Origin: Ganoderma boninense
Lineage: Eukaryota > Basidiomycota > Agaricomycetes > Polyporales > Polyporaceae
DNA: 64,000 nt
Reading direction: 5' to 3'
Assembly: GCA_002900995.3 (NCBI GenBank)
Contig: CM035304.1
Location: 1-64,000, forward strand
The first letter of the stretch is position 1. Every line of letters starts with the position of its first letter. This document shows, piece by piece, positions 21,734 to 34,317 of this stretch. The notes below the pieces were generated by a model. It was not told the origin of the DNA and ran no database searches. It saw only the letters and a list, made by a program, of their open reading frames with translations. The position numbers and the translations under genes were made by a program.

Positions 21734-22180
21734 ATGGGTCTCTCCCCCTTTTCCACCTCGTCACGCGTGGCTCGTTCACTTGCGCTCTTCTGGTCTCCAA
21801 CCAGCCAACTGCAGACGCGATCTGTCTCGTCTTCGCCGTACGGCCGCGCGCACGTCTGGAAGAGACGGTCCAAGAAGCTCCCAAAGCCGATGGTCCCCGT
21901 GTTTCCGCAGCGGCTCGTCCGCGTCGACGGCTCGACCATCGTGCACTACACCACATCCCCGCGCTCCGTCATCCGCCTCACGCGCGACACGACGAACAAT
22001 CCCCTGTGGAACGCGTCACGGTTCGTCGGGATGGACGAAGAAGAGGACGAGGTTACGGGACGTATGGGTCGGTTCAGCAGGCGTTTCGGAGGGTTGAGTG
22101 GGCAAAAGTCGGACATGGACTGGATGAGCGAGGCTAGGGGGGAGACTGCGGCGGTCGACGGGAAGTCCAAGTCGGGATGA
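21734..22180 (+). CDS. MRPL36: Mitochondrial large-subunit ribosomal protein bL31m (MRPL36 type)
   Basis: This single-exon gene of 148 codons encodes a mitoribosomal large-subunit protein. The conserved core PRSVIRLTRDTTNNPLWNAS corresponds to the yeast Mrpl36 segment with 'IRL..D..NNPLWNPS', and GRMGRFSRRFGGL follows as in fungal homologues. The N-terminus (MGLSPFSTSSRVARSLALFW) is rich in Ser/Arg and lacks acids, as expected for a mitochondrial import presequence. The frame is open upstream to 21500, but the internal ATG at 21734 is preferred because it starts this presequence and because the upstream part is repeated non-coding sequence shared with 14.8-15.0 kb. It is separated from the divergent gene at 20.5-21.37 kb by a shared promoter of about 365 bp. 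Confidence 0.85.
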   Translation: MGLSPFSTSSRVARSLALFWSPTSQLQTRSVSSSPYGRAHVWKRRSKKLPKPMVPVFPQRLVRVDGSTIVHYTTSPRSVIRLTRDTTNNPLWNASRFVGMDEEEDEVTGRMGRFSRRFGGLSGQKSDMDWMSEARGETAAVDGKSKSG

Positions 22181-22823
22181 GCGTCGCGATCCCCGCGCGA
22201 GACCGTGTGCGGTATCATAGCTAGCTGGTACGTCATTCCCTTTTCGCCTCGAAAAAACATCACCCTGACGCGCTCTTAGTTCTTTATTAGCGGACGTACC
22301 ACCTTTTAAGCTTCCCTCATACGCGCATCCAACCGCGCGAACCACGCCGTTGTTCCGACTTGCGGAGCTGTACGCTTCACGCCGACGGCCGTATTTGCTT
22401 CAGGTACGTACGCTACATCGACCGCGACGTTCCAGATACGGGAAGTTGCCTGAGTTTCACCGTTTGCATGAGCTCCTCATTCGTCATGCACGAATTCATG
22501 CGAAGATTACCCCCCCCCCCCCATTTCTTCGAACCCACTGCGCCGTGCACAGCGCGTGGCTGGGACGTCGACTACTCGGGGGATAGCATGAGAGCCGAGG
22601 CTATAAGGTTGGTATGGGATGACGGTATGCAGCATGTTCTGGTTGAGGTTGGTTGGGCGAATGCGGACTTGGAGGGCTGGGAGGCGAGGGCGGGCCGGAG
22701 GAGAGATTTGGTAGGCGCCCAGTAAGAGGCACGTGTTGGGGAGATTGAAGCGTCTCCTGGCTTCTTGGTCCTGGACTTGCACGCACCGCCGATGAAAAGG
22801 ACGCAGCTTGTTCTCGTTCCAGC
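22181..22823. other. Intergenic, no supported gene
   Basis: This holds the 3' flank of MRPL36 and the promoter of the karyopherin gene. It contains a run of 13 C (about 22510-22522). Open frames here have no recognisable content. Confidence 0.5.
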
Positions 22824-25800
22824 ATGTCCGACGTCGTAGTTCCTCCCGAGGTCACCGCCGAGGTCACCCAGATCCTCTCCAACCTCGTCCTCGGTGACAA
22901 CCAAATCCGCTCCAGGTCCGTCCCTCCTCCACATCGATCGCACCCGCTCACCCTCCCTCTTCGCTCTCCAGCGCAGAAAAGGCCGTCGATGACCGCCTCG
23001 TACAGACTCCGGAGCTCTACCTCCTCGCCATCGCTCAGTTCGCCACTTCTGCCGACACCGAACTGGTGAGCACCTTCCTCCGATCCGTTCTCCCTCTCCT
23101 CCGACATCCATCTCTCCAAGATGCGCTCCTTCTCCCTCGTCCTTCTTCGCCGACTTCTCTTCCGCCCATCCAACTCCCAACGCGTCGCTCTCTATGACCA
23201 CCTCGCCTCTCAAGCAATCGAAACCCTCCATCGCATCCTCCTCCACTCCCTCCTCCACGAACCCGCTCCCGTCGTCCGTCGCAAGACCGTCGACACCGTC
23301 ACTGACCTATCCAACAACGCCTCAAAACGTGGTTACCCATGGAACGCGCTCCGCTCTCAAGTATTCGCCATGGCAGACAGCGCAGACGTCCTCACCCGCG
23401 AGGCCGCCTTCCGTGTCTTCGCCGGCTGCCCCAACCTTATCTTGGACCTCCACGTCGAGGACACCGTAAACCTTCTCCAGAAGGGTCTCCAGGACCCCCA
23501 GAGCACAGAGGTCAGTACCCTCCTCCTGTCCATCACCCTTTCCGTTTTCGTCCACCCATCTGGTCCCGGTCCATCAAGCACCGGAATTCGTCTTCTTTCT
23601 GATACGCCCGCCGATGGATGCAATCCCCTCGCGTCTTCCTTTCAATTGCCGACACTCTATCCTCGGATCCGCCTCTTTTTGTCTCGTGAGCCTCGTATGC
23701 CTCGATGCCTGCCGGAGCGCACCCTACGGTTCGCACCTTCACCATCTTGACCGTTGTTCGCGACCTCAGACGACAATTTGTGCCGTCTTCCTTTTCTGTT
23801 TGTGCCACTTGCGATCCTGGCTTGTGCTGATGCACCTTCGCGACTCCGTGAATATGCTCTGAGACATAGGTCAACGTTGAACACGCCGCGATGCGTGCTT
23901 TGCCCCGGATCTGGTGTTTCGGCCGTCACTAACTCGCTCTTGTTACTTGTTTTTCAGGTTCGCCTCGCGTCCCTTCGCGCGTCCGTCGCTTTCCTCACGG
24001 CCTGTGACCTCGCTCAACAAGCCCATGCCCTCGCGCTCATGTATCCCATGCTCAACACCCTCCCATCTGTCCCGCATGCTCAACAGCCTCCGTTCCTCTC
24101 CGTCCTGACGGAGTTGGCCTCCTCCAACCCCCACCTGTTCCGACCACATATCCCCGCCCTGTTGAGCTTCTTACCATCTCTTCTGCTGCCTGTCGTTGAT
24201 GCGGGCCCGACTCCGACGGTCGCGCGCCCAAATCCTAGCGGCGGCAGCACCTTCGCCTTCCCGCCTGTTTCAGGCTCCGGGGCGGGCGAAAACGGAGAGG
24301 ACAGAGAGAGCGGCGAGGAGGATGAGGTCCGCAAGGGCGCGCTCGAGTTCATGACCACTCTCAGCGAAGCCAAGCCGAACATGCTCAAAAATGTGGAAGG
24401 GTGGGTGAACATCGTCGTCCGAGGGTGTCTCGAGGGCATGGGCGAAATACCAGAGGACGACACGGAAGCCTGGCTCGAAGCCGACGTATGTGTCTTTTTC
24501 GCTGCGGTTGAGAGGCAGTGCTCACCTTGTCCTAGCCCGCCGAGGACCCCACAGATGACACCTACCCCCACACATACGAGCATTCGCTCGATCGCGTCGC
24601 CTGTGCCTTGGGAGGCGCAGCTGTCCTTCCTCCGGCGTTCTCGTTCATCCCTGCCATGCTCGCATCGCACGACTGGCGCCTTCGACATGCTGGCCTTATG
24701 GCCATCGCCGCGATCGCAGAAGGCACGAGCAAGGTCATGCAGCAAGAACTTGGCAAAGTTATCGAGTACGTCCTTTGCTTCCTTCCCGCCTGACCTCCCT
24801 AGACCCACAGTGCAGCGTTGACCGGCCTTCTTTACCCCATGCAGGCTGGTGACGCCTATGTTCGGCGACCAACACCCACGCGTGCGCTATGCTGCCTGCC
24901 AGTGCATGTAAGTTCCCGGTGTCCGTTTACTCCGCTGTCTCTACTGATGACGAGGACCATCACGGTCGCAGCGGACAGCTCTGTACTGATCTTGAGGTGC
25001 GTATCTCGTTCCTGAAGATTGGGTTGCACCGTCTTCCTGACAGCCCATCTGTGACATCCCTGACGACCACCACAGGAAGTCGTCCAAGAGAAGTTCCACG
25101 AGCAAATTTTCGCCGCACTGATCCCAGCGCTCGAAGCACCTGAAGCCCGGTATGTCTATCCTCTCGCCTTCTATCTACTGGCGTCTCGTTTGTGCCTTTT
25201 CGATCTTACCGGACTTACACACCATGCACAGCGTACACGCGCACGCAGCCGCGGCGCTCATCAACTTCTGTGAAGGCGTCGAGCGCGACACATTGATTCC
25301 GTACCTCGACTCCATCGTGGAGCGTCTCCTCAAGCTCCTCAACCCCGCTGCGAGCGACGCCTCGAAGCAGCCGAAGCGGTATGTCCAGGAACAGGTCATC
25401 ACGACGCTTGCCATGGTCGCGGACGCCAGTGAGGCCACGTTTGCAAAGGTCGGTCGCCCTCGTTCTTGCTCGTTCGGATCGGGAAAGCGGATGGCTAACA
25501 CTACGCCCCTCAGCACTATGCCTCGATCATGCCGCTTCTGTTGAACGTGATGCAAAACGCGAACGGTCCGGAGTACAGGAAGTTGAGGGTAAAGGCGATG
25601 GAGTGCGCAGGCCTCATCGGTAAGTTCTTTCTTTCTTTCTTTCTCAAATATTCCTGCCATATGGCTGAACATGTTTCATAGCCATTGCGGTCGGTCGCGA
25701 CGTCTTCCGACCGGACTCGCGAACGTTCGTTGAACTCCTCATGCGCATCCAAAGTACGTCCACATCATACCTCATCGGCGCGATCCGCATTGCTGACCCT

Positions 25801-26786
25801 ATCCACGTCTATAGATAGTCCGGTAGACCCTGCGGACACCATGCTCAGCCACTTCCTCATCGCAACGTGGGCCAAGGTCTGTCAGGCTCTCGGAGAGGAG
25901 TTCGAGCCGTACCTTCCCGTCGTTATGCCGCCCCTCGTGCGCGTCGCGAGCTCCAAGGCCGATATCTCAATATACGGTGCGTGACGATACTCGCCATCTC
26001 GGAGCTCGAACTTAACTACGAGCGCGCAGACGACGAGGAGGAGCACGAGGATCGCGAGGGCTGGGAGAGCATCTCCATGGACGGCCACCAAGTCGGCGTC
26101 AAGACTTCTGCTCTCGAGGACAAGTGCCAGGCGTTCGAAACGCTGCTCATCCACGCGTCGACTCTGAACGCACGATTCGGTCCCTATGTCTCGCAAGTCC
26201 TCGAGCTTGCGCTGCCCGGCCTCCGGTTTTATATCCACGATGGGGTGCAAGAGGCGTGTGCCATGTAAGTGAGGTGGCTGCTCGTCTGCGACCATATACT
26301 GACCTGGGTATCTAGGTTGGTGCCCGTTCTCTTTTCCTGCGGCAAAAATAGCGGAACGCTCAGCCAACAGATGGTCGTCGCCACGTTCTCGCAACTCATC
26401 AACTGCATCGGCCTCGAGACGGACTCGTCGTTCCTAGCCTTCGCTCTTCAAGTGCTTCCTCGACACCATGCTCGTCATCGGCGGCCCCGGGCTCGCTCCC
26501 TCCAGAGTTCCATAATGGCCTGTTAGAGGCTACGAAACGACAACTGCAGTCCCTCGCCGACAAGCGGAAGGCACGAGCCGCGCGTCCGGCGCAGGAGCTC
26601 CGCGATGACCGAGAAGACCTCATGCTGATCGAGGAGATGGAAGACTTCGCCCTCGAAGACATGGCGAAGGCCCTGCGGACGCTGGACCCGAGTCATCCCA
26701 TGCTGATTGCCGTGTCCAGCGTGCGCGAGCTGGGGCTCCATCTCTCTGACTGGGAGGGCGAGGAGGACGGTGTCGTCCCGAGCTAA
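22824..26786 (+). CDS. Karyopherin of the importin-5 / Kap121 (PSE1) type, C-terminally short
   Basis: This nuclear import receptor is built of HEAT repeats. Exons fit phase from the ATG at 22824: 22824-22915, 22972-23065, 23121-23510, 23958-24485, 24536-24765, 24845-24907, 24972-24996, 25076-25149, 25232-25448, 25514-25619, 25682-25753, 25815-25976, 26030-26264, then from 26316. Typical family stretches are LASHDWRLRHAGLMAIAAIA, YVQEQVITTLAMVADASEAT, EYRKLRVKAMECAGLIAIAV and VGVKTSALEDKCQAFETLL. Intron 3 is long (447 bp). In the last exon two one-base frame changes are needed (near 26440 and 26505) to read SLFKCFLDTMLVIGG and then FHNGLLEATKRQLQSLADKR. The reading ends at a TAA at 26784 after LGLHLSDWEGEEDGVVPS. 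That is roughly 880 residues, about 200 fewer than Kap121/IPO5. The last HEAT repeats are missing or the family tail differs here. Confidence 0.8.
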
Positions 26787-27320
26787 GAGCATACCCGCTG
26801 CCATACCCGTGGCGTCTGTGATACGTTACCCACCTTATGCTTTGTTCCTTGCTGTCGACATCCGCAGTGTGTTGTGCGTTGATTCGTATGTATTGGCTGG
26901 TAGAGTGTGGCGGAATGAAGTTTTAACTTGTACTCCTACTAGTAGTTGTAGAGGAGGCCGTCAGTCGTAATAATAAGCGTAAACTGCATACACGGACCTT
27001 GCTCGTGTGCTTGGTTATTATACTTGAGTGATGTTCGAACTCACAACTATACCGGCACACCCGAAACTGGCTATGACAAGGTTATGACGGACCACCACTT
27101 AGGCGAGCGCATTCCTCCCCAGTCCGAATGAGGACTGTCCAGAGCGCTCTCCGACAGAATACCACTAACCATGACACCAAAATCCATAGCTCGGCCAGAA
27201 AATATCACATACATATAGTCATACACGACAAGGTAAGCGACAGTCGAAAATGGCGACTTCTCCGAACATAGCCAAGACGAAAGAACGAATACGACTAGGA
27301 GCGGATCTATGCTCGGACAG
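26787..27320. other. Convergent intergenic region, no gene
   Basis: This lies between the 3' ends of the karyopherin and the first monooxygenase. I see no coding or repeat signal. Confidence 0.5.
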
Positions 27321-30027
27321 CTAGTCCTCTGGCACTACACAAGACGGGCTATCAGTCTCGAAACGACATCCCGAGGGCACGCTACGACCTACCCGGAGGC
27401 TGATCCACAAATTTCGCAGACAAATACCATGCTCCTGGGACCATAATCAGCATGGAGTATTCCAAAAGTGGAGGCGAAATACCCACTGTCTCCCGTCAAA
27501 GTCTTCTCGTTCCACGTCTGCCCGTCGCCAAGCCAGTACATCCTATTAGTGATGTCGTCCGCCTGTTCGTAGTTATAGTCCTCCCATCTAGGGCTTCGGA
27601 GCGCCTTCAGTGCGTGCAAGGTGGAGCCTAAATCGAAGAGATGGGGGTGGTGAGAAGACAGATGAATGAAGGGGCGCTACATAACTTCAACACTGACCTG
27701 GCCAGAGGCCAACGACCCGGCCGTTCGACTTGTTCATCTTGTACCATGACCGGCAGTTCTCGCTGTAGACAGTCTGGGAGAGCGTTAGCATCCGCCGTCC
27801 ACCATACAATAAGGCGACCACCTTCGGAAAGTAGCTCTGTGCAATCTTTGTCAGACGTCCGCTCAATTCAGACAGGCAACGACGCACCTCGAGGTACTGG
27901 TCGAAGTCCCGAAGTGCTTCCGGCTTAACCTCGATACTCTTCAGCCGCTCACGCTGCATCTTTTCCGCTGCCTGGATGGCGTACATGATCTCGAACTCCA
28001 TGAGTGCGAGAAGAGACCCGGATCCGACTCCAGAGTTTGGCCCGAAAGACATGAAAAAGTTCGGGAAGCCGTCAACCGCCACCGAGAGGTACGAGACAGG
28101 GTGCGGTTTCCAACGCTCGTTAAGCTCGACGCCGTTCCGGCCGACGATCTTGAGCGGGAGCTGGAAGGTCGTGTCGTATCCTGTACAGACGGAAAAAACC
28201 TTGTGACTGAGATGACACGGATGATGACAATAATACGTACCGGTTGCGCAGAAGACGACGTCGAGCTCTTGTTGCTTGCCGTCCTCGGTTTCAATCCCGG
28301 TCTCAGTAAAGCGCTTGACCGGCGAGGTGATGAAGTCGACCTGTCGGTTAACCGCGGGGAGAATGTGTGAGAACGACGGGACCCTGCACAACACATAACA
28401 GGGTGGCCACACTCACGTTGTCTTCGCACAGGGCCTCCAGGTAGCCAGGTCCCGGCGTGAGCCGACGGCAGGCAACTGGGAAGTCAGGCATCACTGTAAC
28501 AAGGGACCAGGGGCGGAAGTTATTAACGAAAGGAAGAGAAGCGGGGCTACGCCGATTATGGCCGTTTTTGAATGGTGACAAAACGCACATTTCTCGGCGA
28601 TCCAGGGCTTCTTGGCGAGCTTCGCCTCCATGTTCTCCCTGAATATCTTCTGCGCCATAAGCTGCATGTCGGTCCCGCGCAGCGTCGAGGAGTGGACGGA
28701 CTGCGCAGGTCACCGGATCAGTCACCAACGTAAGATCTGTTCATGACGGCACGCATACGTTGACGTCGTTTTCCACCGCCCAGCGGAACTTGTTGTAGAA
28801 TTCGTCGTCGGTCTTAAGGCGCTCGATCTCCTCTGGTGTGAAATTGTCTGCGATCACGAATGGTCAGATCATCCCCCACGAGCTCGAGGAAACATCCGAA
28901 GCAAAACTGACAATCCTCCTTGGTCTGAGGCTGGCGGCCGAGGAGGGCAGCGAACGTAAGGGTGCCGAACGGGACGGCCAGCCACGTCTTGCCTCTCACG
29001 AAGTTGACGACCCTCGAAACGCGTGGCTGCAGTGCGGGAACAAGCTGCAGAGCACTCGAACCCTGTATGAAGTATGAGCACATCATTCCCGCGCGCAGCG
29101 AACGCTTCGTGGACAGAGACTCACCACCCCGATGATGCCGACCTTCTTCTCCTTCCAGCCCTCGACCACCTCTTGCCATGTCTTGTCTTCTGGGTCGAAG
29201 CCCGCGCTGTGGTGGAGTATGCCCTTGTAGTCTTTGATGCCAGGGATGTCGGGCATCTGCCACCGACTGAGTGCTCCAAACGCGGTTACCAGGATGTCAG
29301 TGACGTCCTCGATCTCCTCGAGGGCGCCAGTCTCCGGGTGAGGACGACGGATGCGAAGGTGCCATTTCCCAGTCTTCTCGGCGTACGTCGCATGTGTGAC
29401 TTCGTGCGAGAGCTTGACGTAGCGCATGACCTTGTACTTCTCGGCGACCTCCTCGATGTACTGACGAATCTCCGCCCCTGGAGCGAAATACGATGACCAA
29501 TCGCGCTGGAGCGAGTTAGCGGGATGTCGACGAGGTTATAAAATACGAAATACCTTCTCTGCGAAAGTCAATTGATACTGAGTAACGCTTCAACAACAAT
29601 TCAGCAACATCGGAAAGTGGCTTACGGAATGCGACGGGATATCGCAAGCCAGCCCACTGCGCACATCGATAAACATGACGAATACACGAATACGCAGGCA
29701 AATACGCACGGGTATCTGTTGCTGTACCAAGTCCCGCCGACGCCGGCGTTCTTCTCGTAGATGGTCAGGTCAACATTGGGGATCTTCTGAGGGAAGCTGG
29801 TGCGCTGACATTGAGACGTGCCAGAAGGCAGGGCGGTGAGTAAATCATGAGACGCACCGCACGCCTGCAATAACGCCACTAAATCCTGCCCCGATGACGA
29901 CAACCTTGATAGGCTGGTGCTCGTCGATGCAGAACTGGCCGAGCGGGAAGGTGTCCACTCCGGCTGTGCGTCGTTCCCCAGGCCGGTGGAATGGGGAGTG
30001 AGGACGCGAGAATCCAGCGCCAACCAT
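27321..30027 (-). CDS. Baeyer-Villiger type flavin monooxygenase A (divergent copy)
   Basis: This FAD- and NADPH-dependent monooxygenase, by family, inserts oxygen next to a ketone or oxidises a soft heteroatom. From ATG 30027 it reads to the FAD-binding site IKVVVIGAGFSGVIAG, then the conserved GVGGTWYSNRYP and ACDIPSHS segments. After TGKWHLRIRR comes YKGILHHSAGFDPEDKTW, the position of the BVMO fingerprint (FxGxxxHxxxW/D), and the NADPH site VGIIG-GSSALQLV. The C-terminal part has PHPVSYLSVAVDGFPNFFMS and PRWEDYNYEQADD. About 16 short exons follow the same plan as copies B and C, including a 15-nt microexon (SYFPK). Reading the end by analogy gives AWYLSAKFVDQPP and a short last exon (VPED, stop 27321-27323). 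No break was seen. It diverges clearly from B and C, so it is probably an older paralogue with its own substrate. Confidence 0.85.
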
Positions 30028-31254
30028 GATGCTGATGTTCGCAGTAGTGATGACGGTTCGTTCTGAGGGGAGACGCGGCTGAGCAGCACGCGCGTGGGCG
30101 TGACAGTTATATACGAGGGCAGGAAGCAGCGACTGTACCTGAGATGTGCGGATGATTAATATTGATTAGCTCGGAACGAATCGCGTCTGCGTCCGGGACT
30201 CGCCCCCGAGTCGGGCTCTCGTGGCGGGAACTTGAGCCTGAGGTTGCTGCTCGGCGATCCGTGACTGCTAAGGCAGTCGCTAAGCCAGTCGCGGTGGCCC
30301 TCAGCGGTGTAGTGAAGTCACGAGATGAGAAGGATCGTCCGAACATGGTAGGTCATCTCCCACCTCCACCCACGCCACCTCCCTCTTGTGAATTGCGGGA
30401 TTGAATATTGAACAGTGCTGTACGGTTCGGCGAACAGGTCCGTTACAAAAGTACTGGTGGCAGGAAAAGGATACGCCGCTGATGTCCTATGGAAAGGACG
30501 ATGATAGATCAGTGTTGCATTTGACCTGTCAACAATACGCAAACGACGAGTACGCACAAGGGTCCGCGGCCCAGAAATCAGCTCGTCTTCGTTGGGATCA
30601 GCAGGTGGCCAGCCTGAAGTGAATTTGAATGACAGCGAGGATTAAGTTTTAGCCGTTCTGTCAGATGATTCTGTTATCCAGTAAGCAAAAAGGAGCGGCC
30701 TCCGCATTACTTACCTCACAGCTCAGATGGAAGGAGCCAAAGCTTAAGATTGTCGACGGGCGGCTCTCGTCGAATCTTCGAAGTCGATGCGCGCAGACCC
30801 CGAACACCGCACAGCCAACCTCGGCCCGAGGGCGGTGGGGGCATATAGCTCAGGCTCTCTACCACGACTGAGTGCCCCCATCGCGATGCATGATCATGGC
30901 CATTTTATAACACAACCTACACAACTATTTCCCCCCATTACACCAACATGTTTCACCGGAACGCACTAGTATCGCAGCCCCCAAGTGCTCGCGCTCCAAA
31001 TCCACTTGGAGCACGAACGAACGGAGCACCGAGACTGCCTAGGCGACGCCGTCGGGGAGTCCCGAGTGTTGTGCTTCCTTCTGAGATGGGATGACGGGTC
31101 GCGAGCTAGAAATACAAGACAAACCAACGTAACGAATGCGACTGGTTGTTGAAACCAGCAGCGAACACCGTGCCCTAGAACCCCGAAGGATTACCTGCGC
31201 GAGTTGAGACGCGATAGCGGGAACAGATAATGAGCGTCATATCCGCCGCCCGAG
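30028..31254. other. Intergenic region between monooxygenase A and O-methyltransferase A
   Basis: This is the promoter of the monooxygenase and the 3' flank of the O-methyltransferase. A short near-palindrome (GCGCTCCAAATCCACTTGGAGC) lies at about 30989-31010. No gene is supported. Confidence 0.5.
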
Positions 31255-33160
31255 TTAGATGGGGACGAGGGTGGTGTAGGCCCACACGCCGCCCACGGCG
31301 CGCTGAATGTTCGCGATCTTCCAGCCCGCGGCGGTCGTGACCGCGGACATCTCGCGGAGAGTCCGCTCCTTCCCGCCGAAGACGGTGTACATCTGTTCGG
31401 ACGGGCGCCGAACGTCAACTCGGAGAGATGCGCAGAAGGGGACGCCAGCGTACGAGGATGTCCATATGGTATCCGACGGCGTAAGCCTTGCCGAGGTTAG
31501 GCATGAGCGGGGAGTTCTCAGGCGCGAGCGACCCCTCCTCGCGACAGGCGAGAGGCAGAACCTGGTCGACGACCAAGAGCTTCGTTTCCGGACCGGCGGC
31601 CGCGCGAAGGTGCCCGAGGATCCTGCAAGCGCAGCAGCGTCAGCTTGAAGCGCAAGACGAAGGAAGCACGGACCAACTTTTTGCAGTCCTCGTCACCCCA
31701 GTTGTGCATCACGCGCGTCACGACGAACACGGACGGGTGCTTGACCTCGCCGACGCCGGCGACCTGATAGATCGTAGGCTGAGGCGTGAAGAAGTCTTGC
31801 GCTTGGAACGAGATACGACCGGCGTCGAAGACGGCTTTCTGCTGGTCGTCCCAGGCCTTGGGGGCAATCGCGATGGTCTGTTCGCGGTCTTGGACAACGT
31901 ACCGGAGGTGCGGGTGGGCAGCGGCAATGCGGAATGTCACGGAGCCAATGCCCCCGCCGACGTCAACGACGACCGAGTCCTTCGGCAGGCTGTCCCACGG
32001 GAACGCTGCACGAAAATGCGGAACGAATAGTGAGCGATTGCTCCGTGAATGCCAGTGTGTGGTAGATGTACACACCCGAACTGTCGGCAACGTTCGTGCT
32101 GCCGTCCGCTATACTGCCCGGCGGTCATACCACGGCCAACCTGGAGGAGACGGAGGGAGTTTTCTGGACGCTCGAGCCACTGGTACATGTCCTCGTCCGT
32201 GTCGTAAGCGTATTTGAACGCACTCGATCTGTTGCTGCCCTCGCGCGGGCGGAGAAGCCACTCGGAGAGGTAGGAGATACTGCGGAAGCTCTCGCCTATG
32301 CTGAAGGGAGGCCGAAGCACGTCAGATTTGTTCAAAATACTTCTGAGTGATGCAAATACGAACGTGGTAGGGACGATGGCTGGGACGCCATTGGTATCAT
32401 CGTACTTCTTCTCCGGACTGTTTGACGAGTCAGTGTTTCGCTGCGAATGGAAAGGATTTGAGGAATGCTTACGCGTTTCGAATCTGCTCTGGGGTCTTTC
32501 CGCTGTCGAGCAAGGCCGAAAGACGACCATTGGCGAACACATTCGGACGGACCTCCCGGACGATCTGATGGGTCGCGAGAAGGCGGAGGATGTGACCTAT
32601 AACGGAGAATTGTCAGTCAAATTCCTATCACCAAGACGGGAGCCGAAGACTCACTGAGAGGAGATGGGTCAAAGGGTTTGGCGACGGGGCCCTTGGCGGC
32701 ACGCAGTTCATCGATCTTGCGGGCGAGCTCATCGACGGCGATGCCATCCGGACCAGCCGCACGCATAATCTCCGGGATATGGCTCTCCTCCAAGAGCTGG
32801 ATCGCCCCGGAGACTTGGTACTGTAACATTCCGCGTAAGCAACAACGCGCACGGCACGGCAGACAAACGACTCACCGCAGTCGCGTTCTCGAGGAGGTTG
32901 AAGAATGGGTGCTGGAGCGTGTTGATGAGCTGGCTCGCCGCAGCGACGGCGTAGCTAGCAGGGCGGGCCACGACTGGGTCGGCCATGAGCTTCTCAGCAG
33001 GGTCTCCGACGGTGAACCCAGCAGCCAGGTTGTCGTTCCTGTAGAGAGGGACGTCGGGAGAGGGGAAATCAAGGCCCTTAGCCTTGTACGCCTTCTCGAT
33101 GTCATCGAGCGAGGACCCGATGGTGGCGTGGAGAGCGCGGAGGGTAGCTAGAGTCGCCAT
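31255..33160 (-). CDS. Family-2 O-methyltransferase A
   Basis: This SAM-dependent small-molecule O-methyltransferase is probably cytosolic. From ATG 33160 the N-terminal helical dimerisation part begins MATLATLRALHATIGSSLDD. The winged-helix region gives HILRLLATHQIVREVRPNVF. The Rossmann part has the SAM motif SVVVDVGGGIGSVTFRIAAA, and the catalytic region FVVTRVMHNWGDEDC supplies the expected general-base His. The tail reads AAAGPETKLLVVDQVLPLAC, and the last exon, after a GTACGC intron near 31460, ends AVGGVWAYTTLVPI with stop at 31255. At least seven exons; no break was seen. It lies head-to-tail behind monooxygenase A on the same strand with 1.2 kb between them. By family, the substrate is a phenolic or other hydroxylated metabolite. 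Confidence 0.85.
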
Positions 33161-34317
33161 GCGTTGTTGATAGTGCGGTCAAGCTCTGTATGAGAGTCTT
33201 GGATGGGGGACCACATCGACTGGGAGCCTTCTTATGTAGAGTCAAAAATCGGATTCCGAGTTGAGCACAGCGATGGCGGCTCTGCCGGAGAGTCTGTCGT
33301 GGCCTGCTGCCGCTGCCGTAGAACACGACGCATCGCGGCATGCCCTTGCGAAGCCTTGCGATCGGGTGTTGCTGGAAGAGAACCCTTTGGCAAGGGACGT
33401 CGTTGCTAGCGAACGTTAGCGTGGAGACCTGGTTGGACGCGCTCGAAATCCATGTGAAAATCGCTGTCCATGCGCGACGGTAACGGACATCTAATCTGAT
33501 AACTCGCGCAGCGCTCCCCGACTGGCACGGACATATCTCCCGCCCCTTGTCATCCGCCGTTTGTCAGAAATCCCCACCGAGCCTAGCCCTCTTGAGACCA
33601 GAACCACGCTAAAATATGTAAACTTCATATAACGTCGTGTTCATGGCCATATCGATATTGCGGTCGAGTTCAACAGTTCGCTATACACGACCAGCGGCAA
33701 GTCACGACGACAAACATCAGGACATGGCCTGGACTTCCCTCAGCGCAGCTCTCATCATAGTAATACACAAAAAACACATGCGAAAGTGATGTACGTCGAA
33801 GCGCAGCCTGAGTACTGCTACAGACGTACGGATCTGAAATTCGAATTGCAACGCACACGCAAGCTACTTACAGCAGTGCGCACTGCGGCCGTATGATATA
33901 ACTTCAAACTTAGCTTCATAAGGTAACTTCCCTTGATCCCCAACCGTTTTTAAAGCTACTCGTCCAAATCGACGACGTTCTGGCCAAGTAGTCATGGCGA
34001 AAGAGCATGTGCGGAACGTGCATGTGTTTCTCCTACATAGACCAGGCCCGGACATGATACGTCCAACTAACACTGAACACGCAGCATCGCGAACTGGCCA
34101 GAAAGTCGAGCATCGCAGGAACAATCGCAGCCGCAGCCATCACCATTTTGTGCCCAGCGAGTGGGCGTGAAGTAAGTATTAGGATGAGGTGTCATAATGC
34201 AACGTATGCAATCCGTGGCGGCGGCACGACTCGGTGAATCAGAAACCGGGTCAAATGCCCAACTTTGTTTGTCCGTGACCAGATCTCTACTGCTAACCAA
34301 CGTTTATAGCTGCTCGC
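33161..34317. other. Intergenic, no gene
   Basis: This holds the upstream region of O-methyltransferase A and the downstream region of the Ser/Thr-rich protein gene. Open frames are short and without recognisable content. Confidence 0.5.

Noticed and set aside
27389..27450. End of monooxygenase A at the stop at 27389
   Set aside because: Comparison with copies B and C shows an intron and a frame that gives AWYLSAKFVDQPP and a short final exon. The 27389 stop lies in the wrong frame.
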